Shown here piece after piece: positions 22,601-34,600 of a DNA stretch of 64,000 nt (its first letter is position 1; the number at the start of each line of letters is the position of its first letter). Under the pieces are notes generated by a model, which had not been told where the DNA came from, ran no database searches, and saw only the letters and a list, made by a program, of their open reading frames with translations. The position numbers and the translations under genes were made by a program. The DNA comes from Elmis aenea (taxonomy: Eukaryota > Arthropoda > Insecta > Coleoptera > Elmidae): NCBI GenBank assembly GCA_947652605.1, contig OX393580.1:13412159-13476158 (forward strand), read 5' to 3'.

Positions 22601-25600
22601 AAAATATTTATATGAAAACAAATTAATTACGTTACTTATTTTTATACCTGGTAGGGGCAAATCTCGGGGCCATGTTGCACCTGTACAAAGTGCCACTGCA
22701 TCAAACTCTTTTGTAAGGTCTTTAGCTAAAAAATGTTTGCCAACATTCATATTTTTCTTAAAAACTATGCCCTCGGCAGCAAGCAAATCTACCCTTCGTT
22801 GTACGACAGCTTTGCTGAGTTTCATTGTCGGAATGCCATATTCTAATAATCCACCAATGCGATCATTTCGTTCAAATACTGTTACAAGATAACCTGCTTT
22901 ATTGAGTTGATGTGCACACGCCAACCCAGCAGGTCCCGACCCTACTACAGCTACACGTTTACCGGTACAAACTGGTGGACACTGTGGAACAATCCAACCC
23001 TGCTCAAAAGCGTGATCAATTATTGCACATTCAATATTTTTTATTGTTACGCTTGGTGACGATATGCCTACAACAAAAATGTTGTGAGTAAAAATTAATG
23101 ACAACATTAATCGACCCACACCTAATACACAAGCAGATTCACATGGAGCAGGGCAAACACGACCGGTGAACTCTGGGAAATTATTTGTTTGTAGCAGTTG
23201 ACTAAGAGCTTGACGCCAGTGATTTTGAAATATCAATAAATTCCATTTTGGAATTATGTTACCCAGTGGACAACCGTGTTTGTTTGACTGACAAAATGGC
23301 ACACCACATTCCATGCACCGTGCAGCTTGAACACGCAATCCTTTGCGCACATGAGGAAAATTGTATATTTCATCCCAGTCTTTTATACGCTCTTCAGCTG
23401 GCCTGTAAATTCCAGTTTCTCTGGGGTATTTCATAAACCCTAAACATGACAATTTTACATTATTAAAAAAAAAGGATAATCAAATTGCAAGTGCAATTAT
23501 AGCCAGGGATGGAATAACGTTTTAAATCGTTACGTTATTGTATAACATTATTTATTATTTGTTTTTGTTACATAACGTTATAAATAACATTAAAAAAATG
23601 AATTGTTATGTTATATAACGTTAGATAAATTATGATATACAGGGTGTTTCTTAAGTATTGCAAAACAAAATCGGGAGGTGATTTCTTATCGAAAATTAAG
23701 GGGGGTCTTTTATATAAAAATTTTTCCAAAGACGTCTCCTTTCGGAGTTACACCCCCCTAAAGGGGAGCAATTAAATTAGGGTTTTATTTTATTTCTCAA
23801 ATTTGGATAAATATAGAAAAATGATATTTGGTAGATGTTTTATACTTATTAAAAGGTCATAGTAATATTTTCAATCATCCTCCCACCTTCACAGGGGTCT
23901 GAAAAGTGTGAGCCCTGTTGGTTTTTTAATCAGAACTTTTTGGTGAGTTGAAATTTTGCAATTTAAAAATACTTTTTTGGAAGTTTGATTTATTTGGAAC
24001 CTTTTTTTATTCTTTAGTTTTTCTCGTAAAACCTACAGTTTTTGAATAAAAAATTAAATGAATGAACATGATCCATTAAATATTCTAAAATAAAACGATT
24101 CATTTTGGTGGTTTGATTATGTTCATATTGGGTAGAATTGACGGGCGTTTTAATGTTGTCACCGCATAAACGTCAAAATGAATTACACCCGTCAATTCTA
24201 CCCAATATGTACATAAACAAACCATGGTAACCACCAAAATGAATGGTTTTATATTGGAATATTTGATGGTTCATGTTCACTCATATAATTTTTTGCTCAA
24301 AAACTGTAGCTTTTACAAGAAGCTAAAGAATTTAAAAAAATCTAAATAAATCAAGTTTAAAAAAAAATTTAAATTGCAAAATTTCAACCCACCAAAAAGT
24401 TTTGAAAGAAACCAACAGGGGTTGCACTTTTCAGCCCCCTGTGAAGGTGAGAGATGATTGAAAATATTGCTATAACCTTTTAATAAGTATAAAACATCTA
24501 CCAAATATCATTCTCCTACATTTATCCAAATTTGAGAAACAAAATAAAAACCTAATTTTAACGCTCTCCTTTAGGGGGTGTAACTCCGAAAAGAGACGTC
24601 TAACGAAAACATTTTGTATGAAGGAACCCCCTTATATTTCGATACAGAATCACCTCCCGAATTTTTTGCATTATTTAAGAAACACGCTGTTAACGTTATA
24701 AAAATAATTTTAATTGGTAACTCTGAAATTATTTTTGGGATCTGTAAAATATAAATTTAAAAAATGGTACAAATTACGTTGAGATATTTTATTTTTATTT
24801 TAATTTGTAAAATACAAACAAAATATTGTATTTTCTAAAAATTAAAAGATCGCCATATAAAGAATTAATTTATAGAGAATAACAATATAAAATAACTTTT
24901 AATGAAACGTTATCGGTTATTATTGTATTATTTTAGTTGAAACATTTTATTTTATTTTAGTAAAGTTTGTCACACATAATTTTTATACTGCTGTTATTTA
25001 TTTCATATACAGTGAAACCTTGGTTTGTTAAGATAATGCGTTACGGAAACTTTTTTGTAATCCAAAGCTTCGTATATCAAAGCGAATTTCCCCATAAGAA
25101 GTAATGGAAACTCAGATGCGTTCCAAAACCCAATTTTTTTTATAAAAGTTTAGAAAATATTTAATACAATTTTAAAATGTTTTATTTTAACAGTTGTCTT
25201 TAAGAAATTGAAGTGTACATAACTGTTATTAATTGTCTACCTACTACAAATTCAAATAAGCTACGTCTAAGTAACTAATACTTTGTGTTACCTCTAAGGT
25301 TATCCAGTGCCCTTTCTTCAATATCTTGGATATTTGGTTCACATGAGTTTTGAACAGGTTTCGCCTCTGGTTCAGCTGCTTTTTGTTTTAATACTCTTTG
25401 ATATTCAAACGGAAACACTTTGACAAATTCTCGAACACGCTGCTTGAATTCTTTGATAAGCTGATCGGCAATTATACTACCAGTGAGATCTTTAAACTCG
25501 TGGAGCAATTTTTTAACTAGTTCCAGATCCTCTTTATCCTCCAATTTGCACAATTCCACCGTTTCCCTGTTACACTTATTTGCAAAAGAACCATCTATAT

Positions 25601-25657
25601 CCCACACATACGCAATACCACCGTCCATACCAGCTGCAAAGTTTCTTCCAGTCAAAC
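13621..25657 (-). CDS. GOGAT: GOGAT exons 20-25: small-subunit-like oxidoreductase domain
   Basis: Residues 1406-2026, which move electrons from NAD(P)H through FAD and two [4Fe-4S] clusters. Cluster cysteines C1569, C1572 and C1577 (CMECGVPFC) and CPAPCESAC are present, and the FAD Rossmann GSGPAG is at 1676-1681. The NAD(P)H Rossmann motif is damaged: [10 protein letters not shown] (1809-1818) replaces [13 protein letters not shown], a 9-bp in-frame loss with neighbouring substitutions. Other changes from the family are [20 protein letters not shown] and RRGPSLVVW. The last exon's acceptor reads TTGAG, against TTTAG in the duplicate. The last intron carries a 6-kb nested insertion. Confidence 0.9.
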
Positions 25658-28600
25658 CTAAAATTTTAAATTACTTTAAATATACATTATTAAGTCCCGT
25701 TAATTCTAATTTAGTTTGATGTATATATTTTTGTTAGATGACATGGATAATACAAAAAATTTTAATAGACGCACCTAAGATGAGTACGATACCTCCGGTC
25801 ATAGCTTCACAACCATTATCACCAACACCTTCAACTACAGCTATTACACCTGAGTTTCTCACAGCAAAACGTTCCGAGGCAATACCTCTCAGGTAAGCAC
25901 GACCGCTTGTAGCTCCGAACAAACACACATTTCCCACTATTACATTTAAGTGAGATTCGAATGGAGATGTCTTTGGTGGATATATAATAATGTTACCACC
26001 AGAAAGACCTTTGCCTAGGATTAAAAAATAAACAACATAAAAAATTAATTTCTAATTATAAGCCTTGTACAAAATCGTTACATTCAAAACTGGGCAATTT
26101 TACCATGAAGTTATACAGGGTTCTCGTTTTTCGAGGGCCACTATGGGGATCTCGTAAACGGTAAGAGTTACGACTTCGGTTAAATTAGGGCAAAGTTGTA
26201 TATTCAGGTGCTTAATAATTCAATGCAAATATAACTTATCTAGCTCTTTTAGTTTTTGAGATATAGGGAAAAAAGTAAAAAAGTGGATTTTTGTTTTTGC
26301 TCGTAACTTTTTCGTTTGATGTCAAATTTCATTTCTGTAATTAAATTTTCATGGTCACTTTTTGCAAGGAATCAAATTCCCCAATGATATTTTCCGTGCG
26401 ACGTTTCGTTTTTTTAAAACCATTATCAGGTCAATTTTTTCTTATGGACGCTATATCTGATTTTAACGCCAATTTGTAGAGCTTTTTTTCTGAATTCGAC
26501 AGTGTATAACACTTGGCAGTTTTTCGAAACAATTGTTGTTAAAAATGGCAAAAACAAATATTGTTAGTCCCTTTTTCCTTGGAAACAGGTGAGTAAACCG
26601 CATGAAATTACTAATTAAAAAAATAGGTATTAATAAATATGTTAGGAATGCATTAACATTGTTCACTTATTAATAAATTTCTCTAAAATGTGTTTTTAAT
26701 CCTTATTTGGCATACAATTATTTGTAACAAAAAATAACGAGTTATGGCTTTTATCTGCGTTAATGACTTCTAATAAGCAAAAAGCGTAAACAGATTTCTG
26801 GACGTTTTTTGTGAACTATGAACACATATATTATTTGATTACGAAAATTTTGTTCCAAATAATTGTATTTTAAATAAGTGATTAAATACACATTTTAGAG
26901 AAATTTATTACTTAACCGAAGAAAATATTCTAAAAATATTTGCTAATAAGTGAACAATGTTAATGCATTCTTACATATTTATTAATACCGATTTTTTAAA
27001 TTAAATCCCTTTAATAGTAATTTCATACGGTTTACTCACCTGGTTCCAAGGAAAAAGGGACAGACAATTATTTACCATGCAGATTAGGATTTGTTTTAAA
27101 TAAAATATTTGTTTTTAACATTTTTAAAATTGTTTCAAAAAAGTGCCAACTGTTATACATTGTCGAATTCAGAATAAAATGCTCTACAAATTGGCGTTAA
27201 AATCAGATATAGCGTCTATAAGAAAAAATTGACCTGATGATGGTTTTAAAAAAACGAAACGTCGCACGGAAAATATAATTGGGGAATTTGATTCCTTGCA
27301 AAAAGTGGCCATGAAAATGTTTTTACAAAAATGAAATTTGACAACAAATGAAAACGTTACGGGCAAAAAACAAAAATCCACTTTTTTACTTTTTTTCCTA
27401 TATCTCAAAAACTAAATGAGCTAGATAAGTTATGTTTGCATCAAATTATTAAGCACCTGAATATACAACTTTGCCCTAATTTAACCGAAGTCGTAACTCT
27501 TACCGTTTACGAGATCCCCATAGTGGCCCTCGAAAAACGAGAACCCTGTATATACAGTGTGTCCAAAAGGAATGGAATATGCTATATATCTCAGTAAATA
27601 TCCACTTTATGGAAAAATGTTTTGAGTAAAAGTTGTTTGGTACTTAGTTTTCCACCATAAGCATTTTTTTTTTTTTCGAATAACAAAAGCGCAATGAAAA
27701 ACAATTGCATTTTTTTAAATGACAAGATACCCCCATATTATACTCATTCGATAGAGAATTTATTTCTCTTTTCAATGATGCAAAACTTTAGTACCCTTAC
27801 TAAGCAACTTTTTGAGCAAAATGCAAAAATTATTTTAATTGTTTAGTATTTATTTCTAACAAAAACATCATAAGAACTAAAATTTTTTGACAAAATCTAC
27901 AATAAGTGTTCAAACTGTGAACCATTTACAGCTTGGCAATGATAACTCGCTTTTTAAACCCGTTTATAACATTCCCAACCATTTTTTCCCATGACACTAG
28001 ATTTTAGCAGATTAAAAAATATTCGTAAGAATAAACTGCCCTTATTTTAAAATTTAAAAAAAAAAGTGTTCAAAAGAAAGAGTTGTTTAGAAATCAAAAA
28101 TATTACTATACCGGGTGATTCAGTTTGACTGTCGCACCCCTCTAACTTTTTAATTATTGAAAATAACCCCAACAAACCTGATATTTTTGGAAACGGCAAC
28201 AAATTCTCTATTAAGAGATGTGCATTTGTTATCTCTACGATGACAGATGTCAAATCCGGTATAGGCAACTGTTTTTTTTTTTTTAAATTACATTGTATAC
28301 ATTTTTTTGTTGATTTGGATAGAATTTAATTCTGAATTTGACCATGTATTAAAAAGATATGCAAAGATAAGAAAATTTTCGAGAAAAATCAGTTCCTTCG
28401 CGAAAGCCCACTCTACAAGGTAATAAATCAAATTTATCAAGACTTACCAACATAATCGTTAGCATCACCTTCTAAGGTACAAGTTATGCCTTTTGCCATA
28501 AATGCACAGAAGCTTTGTCCTGCAGAGCCTTTCAAGTTAATATCAATAAGCCTATCATCCGGCAGTCCATTTTCTTGGTATTTCCTACAAACACATTTGC

Positions 28601-31600
28601 AATTTTAATACTCATACCAACACTTCCTAGACTACTTACATTGAAACGTAGTAACTCAATGTTGAACAAAATGCTCTACATTCATTAGTTATGTTCATTT
28701 CAATTCGCTTTTTTTTTTCGGTTCCATTCAATACACCTCGAGTAAGTTCAATAAGTTCATTATCAAGTCGTTGTTCTAGCTTGTAATCATGAAATGAATC
28801 ACACTTGATGGTCACAACTGGCCGCAAATGTAGAGCGTTAGTCAAAACAAGATTTAAATTTAATGTTTTAGCTTTTGTGCTGCCAGTTTCTGAAGCCTTT
28901 AGTAAGTCAGTTCGACCTACAAGTTCTTGAAAAGTGCGAACCTAAAATCATACTGCAATAAAAAATACTCTTACACACCCATAGTCTTAACGTACTCCTA
29001 ACGAGGCCATATGTTCACGAACTTCTTCGGCGAGCATGAACATGTAGTTGATAACATGTTCGGGTTGACCTGTGAACTTTTTACGTAACACTGGATCTTG
29101 TGTAGCTATTCCAACTGGACACGTGTTCAAGTGACATTTACGCATCATTGTGCAACCCATTACAATTAGTGGTGCAGTACTGAACCCAACTTCGTCAGCT
29201 CCTAGTAATGCAGCTATCACCACATCGAAGCCTAAAATGATCACAAGTGTTATATATAAATTCCAACCAGAAACAAAAAATGGATATGAGAAGATTTAAC
29301 AGTATGGAGTGTATTAATTTCTATATTCCTGATATAAAACTGACAATCATCATCATTAAAATAATCATACTAATTGTTAGTATTTGAATGTATTTTATAC
29401 CTCGTACTAAGACATTAGTAAAAAAAATTATGTAAGTTGATTTACATTATTTCTAGTAAAAAAGTTATTTGCATGATTTTATAATGATAAAACGTCCAGT
29501 TTAATGGATTACAAAATTTCACGTTTTAAATTAAACATAATGTTTCATCGCAGGGGTTCAAATTAAAAACTAATTAATAAACTTTCAAAACTTATTCACT
29601 GCCATGCACTTAGGTGAACAAAAAAAAAGGAAAAAGTTAATTAGCAGACACATGAAATAGTAATATACAGGGTGGTTCAAATTCGATGAGATTGCAAGGG
29701 TATCTCACTTAATATTTAATATAGAGAAACGGTTAAATTACCACAAAAAAACCTCCAGTTTTTTGAGACAAACTCAGAACCATTTTCAAAAATATTCTAT
29801 CAATTCCGGTTTTCGAGTTATTGAATAAAAAGTGTTTTTTTGTCATATTAATAATGTGTCACATCTCCGTTATAGCTGTAAATATCGAAAATATTTATGG
29901 AGATTATTTTTAGATATTTTTACGTTTAATTTAATTATACTAAACAAAATATGTTTACGCTTGTCTTTAAAAAGTTATGACACAAACTTACCTTTTTTTA
30001 AATGGGAGAGATAGCTGGCTATAGTCTATTTAAATTCCTTATTTTTTTCTCATTCAAAATATATAAGGGTTGATGTATTTATTTTCAATAATACGCAAGT
30101 TACGAAGGCTTTTTAGTTTGTTTTTTTTTTAAAGAAAATCAGTAGGCTGTGAAAACAAAAAAAGAAAGGTGTTAAACCTTTTAAAACTCATATAGTACAA
30201 GTTACTAAGGTTTTTTAATTTGTAGTTGAGATAAACATTGTAAATATTTGAACATAGCATGACAACAATATAGTCAAAATCAGCAGTTATATAGTATGTT
30301 TATCGTATGTTCAAAAATTTTCGATGTTAATCGTAACAACAAATTTAAAAACCTTGGTAACTTGTACCACATGAGTTTTATAAAGTTTTACACTTTGTTT
30401 TTTTTGTTTTTTTTTTGTTTTTTTTTTTTGTTTTCACAGCCTACTATGATTTCTTTAAAAAAAAAACTAAAAAACCTTCGTAACTTGCGTATTATTGAAA
30501 ATAAATACATTAACCCTTTTATATTTGGAATGAGAAAAAAATAATGAATTTAAATAGGTCATAGCCAACTATCGCTCCCATTTAAAAAAAGGTAAGTTTG
30601 TGTCATAACTTTTTAACGGCCAACGTAAAATTTTTTTTTTTAAGCATAATCAAGATAAACGTAAAAATATCTGAAAATAATATTTATAAATATTCTCGAT
30701 ATTTACAACAATAACGGAGATATGACACATTATTAATATGACAAAAAAGCACTTTTTATGCAATAACTCGAAAACCTGAAATGAAAGAATATTTTCGAAA
30801 ACGGTTCTGAGTTTGTCTCAAAAAACTGCACATTTTTGGTAATTTAACCGTTTCTCTATCTTAAATATTAAGCGAGATATCAATGCAATCCCATCGAATT
30901 TGGACCACCTTGTACATGTGGTAATATTGGTATTCCATCCATGTGGAAGCTTGGAACTATTGCTAAATAATAAAAATAAGTAATATATGTATAAAGAGGT
31001 AGACTATAATTTAGCATTAAAAAATTTATGACTATCAATAAATCTAAAATAAATTTTCAGATATTTGAAAATACTACAGTACAATTTTTTTTACTTAAAT
31101 GTTAGAAATACTTAATAAAATTATTTAAATGTGGATGGGTTACTATACAAGCATACCTGTACGAATCTGACCATCTGCTTGAAGAACAATTCTTGATCTT
31201 AAATTATTCAACACGAGTGTTTGATGTGTTTCAGCAATTCCCAATTCCCAGCAATTTCCAGCACTTTTGATACCAGTCCACGAACTAGCACTTGTACCAC
31301 CATCATGACCAGAAACCACTATATGTTGAGCTTTACATTTAGCTACACCCGTTGCAACAACACCAACTCCAACCTAAAAAAAAAAATAGCAAATGGGTAA
31401 ATAATGAATAATTTAGTAATATTCTACAAAGCTAACCTCTGATACCAGCTTTGCGGATATTCGGGCAAAAGGATTGGCACATTTAAGATCATATATTAGT
31501 TCAGCCAAATCTTCAATTGAATAAATATCATGGTGAGGTGGTGGGGCAATTAAATGAACACCTGCCATGGAATGTCGAGTGTGAGCTATTTCAGCAGTAA

Positions 31601-34600
31601 CTTTGAACCTGTCAAAGAAAATTAATAGAATTGTTCAATTCATCTTTTTTTCTTTAATGAAAATTAAACCAATTTTTTTATTCACAAATATTCTAGAATA
31701 ATTTATTCAATATAATGATTGATTGAGACCGGTACTTAAAAATATATGAAGAATGAAAAAGGGTATGGATCTGAAATTTTGGTTATGACCATATTGACAT
31801 CTGATCTGTTTATTGAAAATATTTACAAGATAGCAACACTTCTGGAAATACCGGAAGTTGACGTCTACTTTCTTATTTCAAATACAATGGTCTATATTTT
31901 ATTGCGTATTTGGATTTAAAACGTTATTTTAGAAGGACTTTTATTGGCATTTCCTATACCTAAGTGCAGTCATGTTTTAGATTTTTGGACTTTTTTGATT
32001 TTCATCGTGATGCTTAATATTATCTAACGCCATTTTTGAAGAAAAAACGCTTAAATTTAGGCCATGCCTAGAAGAAACCTTGGAGTACATCCTGGAATTT
32101 TTGCAATCGATGCATTACTTACAGGGTGTCCAAAATTTAATTTTCTTTTAATACAACTTCAGACCACTAAAACTCGTTTTTTTCATATACAATGTCCAAA
32201 CTTTTTTTTCATTTTCTAATGCAAAATTACATTCTGCATCAATCGGTATTAGCGTTTCCTTTACCTGTCTGCAATACTTTCGTGTTATTAAGAATTTTTG
32301 ATAAAGTTAAGAGAAATTGCAACATTTTTAAATAGTAAGCCTTGATAATGACAGCAAATTCCAATATTAATAACTGTAAACCACTTTCATAGCATTTGTC
32401 TGTAGTGTTCATTAAAATGGAAAATCAAGAGTATTCAAACACGAATAGTTTGAACTTATTTTATATACATAAAGAATGTAACAAGATTATTGAAAGAACT
32501 TGCCGTTTGTTCAGTGAGAGTTATTCTTATTTGACTGTAATGACCAGACAGAAATTTCAATGAATAGAATCAATTTTTTTCAATTTAGAAGAGTGAAATC
32601 TGCTAGTAATCGACCTAAGCGTGTGACAAATAATGAAACTAATGAAGTTAACATCCTGGGATATTTTAATGACCATCCTTAGCGGTCAATTCGATTGGCA
32701 GTGCAATACTCGGGTTTAACATACTATGCTGTACAAGCTACATTAAAAATGCACAACTATTCGTTCGCACTTTCAATAATCTTCTGAAATTGTTCATGAA
32801 TGTAAAATAAATTCAAAATATCCTTGTTTGAATACTCTTGATAATCCATTTTCATGGATACTCAGACAAAAGCGATAAAAGTGGTTGACGGTTATTAAGT
32901 ATTGGCATTTGTTGACGTTTCCAAGGCCTACTATTTAAAAATGTAGTAATTTCTCTTAACTTTATTAAAAATTCTTAATAACTGGAAAATTGTTGCAGAT
33001 AGGTATAGGAAACGCTAATACAGATTGATGGAGAATGTAATTTAGCATTAGAAAATGAAAAAAAAAAATTGGGCACTGTATTTGAAAAAAACCAGTTTTA
33101 GTAATTTGAAGTTGTATTAAAACAAAATTAAATTTTGGATACCCTGTAAGTAATGCATCAATTGAAAAAATTTCAGGATGTACTTCAAGATTTCTTCTAG
33201 GCATGGTCTAAATTTAAGCGTTTTTTCTTCAAAAATGGTGGCGTTAGATAATATTAGGCATAGTGATTGCAATACCGGACCAAAATTACGATACCGGTAT
33301 TCGGTATTTATTCGCAAGTAATACCGGTATACCGGTATTGCTTTTTTTAAAAGAGTATTAATTTTGAAAATACAATATATGCATTTTACACATATGTACA
33401 ATGTACATATAGTAAGTATAATGTCAAAACACAAATTTACATAAAATAAAGAAACTTAAAAAATTACATAATCTGTAAAAAAATATGGACACAAAGAACT
33501 GAAGATATACAAGATAATTGATTGGGACCGGGCATTAAAAATATATGAAGAATGAAAACGGGTATTGATCTGAAATTTTGTTTATGACTATAATGATCTG
33601 TTTAATGAAAATATTTTCAAGATGGCGACCCTTCCGGAAATACCGGAAGTTGACGTCTACTTTTTTATTTCAAATACAATGGTCTATTTTTTATTGCATT
33701 TTTGGATTTAACACGTTATTTTACTATTTACTATTAATAGCATACCCTATACCTAAGTGCAGTCGTTTTTTAGATTTTTGGACTTTTTTGAAATTTTTTG
33801 ATTTTCATCGTGATGCTTAATATTATCTATCGCCGCCATTTTTGAAGAGAAAACGCTTAAATTTAGACTATGCATAGAAGAATTTTTGCAATCCATGCAT
33901 TACTTACAGGGTGTCCAAAATTTAATGTTCTTTTAATACAATTTCAGACCAATAAAACTCGTTTTTTTCAAATACAATGCCCAAATTTTTTTTTCATTTT
34001 CTAATTCAAAAGTAAATTCTACATCAATCTGTATTAGCTAGCGTATCCTATACCTATCTGCAATAATTTTCGAGTTATTAAGAATTTTTGATAAAGTTAA
34101 GAGAAATTGCAACATTTTTTAATAGTAAGCCTTGGAAATGACAACAAATATTCCAATATTTCAATATTCCTTCGTCTTCTAATAATATCATCTCTCTTTT
34201 AATTAACTTTCGGTATTGTAAAATGGCACGGTATACCGGTATTCGGTATACCGGTATACCGGTATTGCAATCACTAATTAGGCATCAAGATGAAAATCAA
34301 AAAATGTTCAAAAAAGTCCAAAAATCTAAAAAATGACTGCACTTAGGTATAGGGAATGCTAATAAAAGTCCCTCTAAAATAACGTTTCAAATCCAAATAC
34401 GCAATAAAAAATAGATCTATGTATTTAAAATAAGAAAGTAGACGTCAACTTCCGGTACTACCGGAAGTGTCGCCATCTTGAAAATATTTTCAATAAACAG
34501 ATCAGATGCCATTATGGTCACCACCAAAATTTCAGATCCATACCCTTTTTCATTCTTCATATATTTTTAAGTACCGGTCTCAATCAATCACCCTGTATAG

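Larger units (their letters stand above)
31711..34597. mobile_element. outer foldback in GOGAT intron 13
   Basis: The left arm starts ATGATTGATTGAGACCGG (its CAGGGTG tip is eroded), and the right arm ends CAATCAATCACCCTGTA. Arms match for about 400 bp (GGAAGTTGACGTCTAC and inverse). It is interrupted at its centre by the foldback 32120-33148 and in its right arm by a hAT element (33261-34276). Without them it is about 840 bp. Confidence 0.82.

Noticed and set aside
29832..30544. Short ORFs in the 29.8-30.5 kb region as genes
   Set aside because: They fall within the foldback element and are low-complexity.
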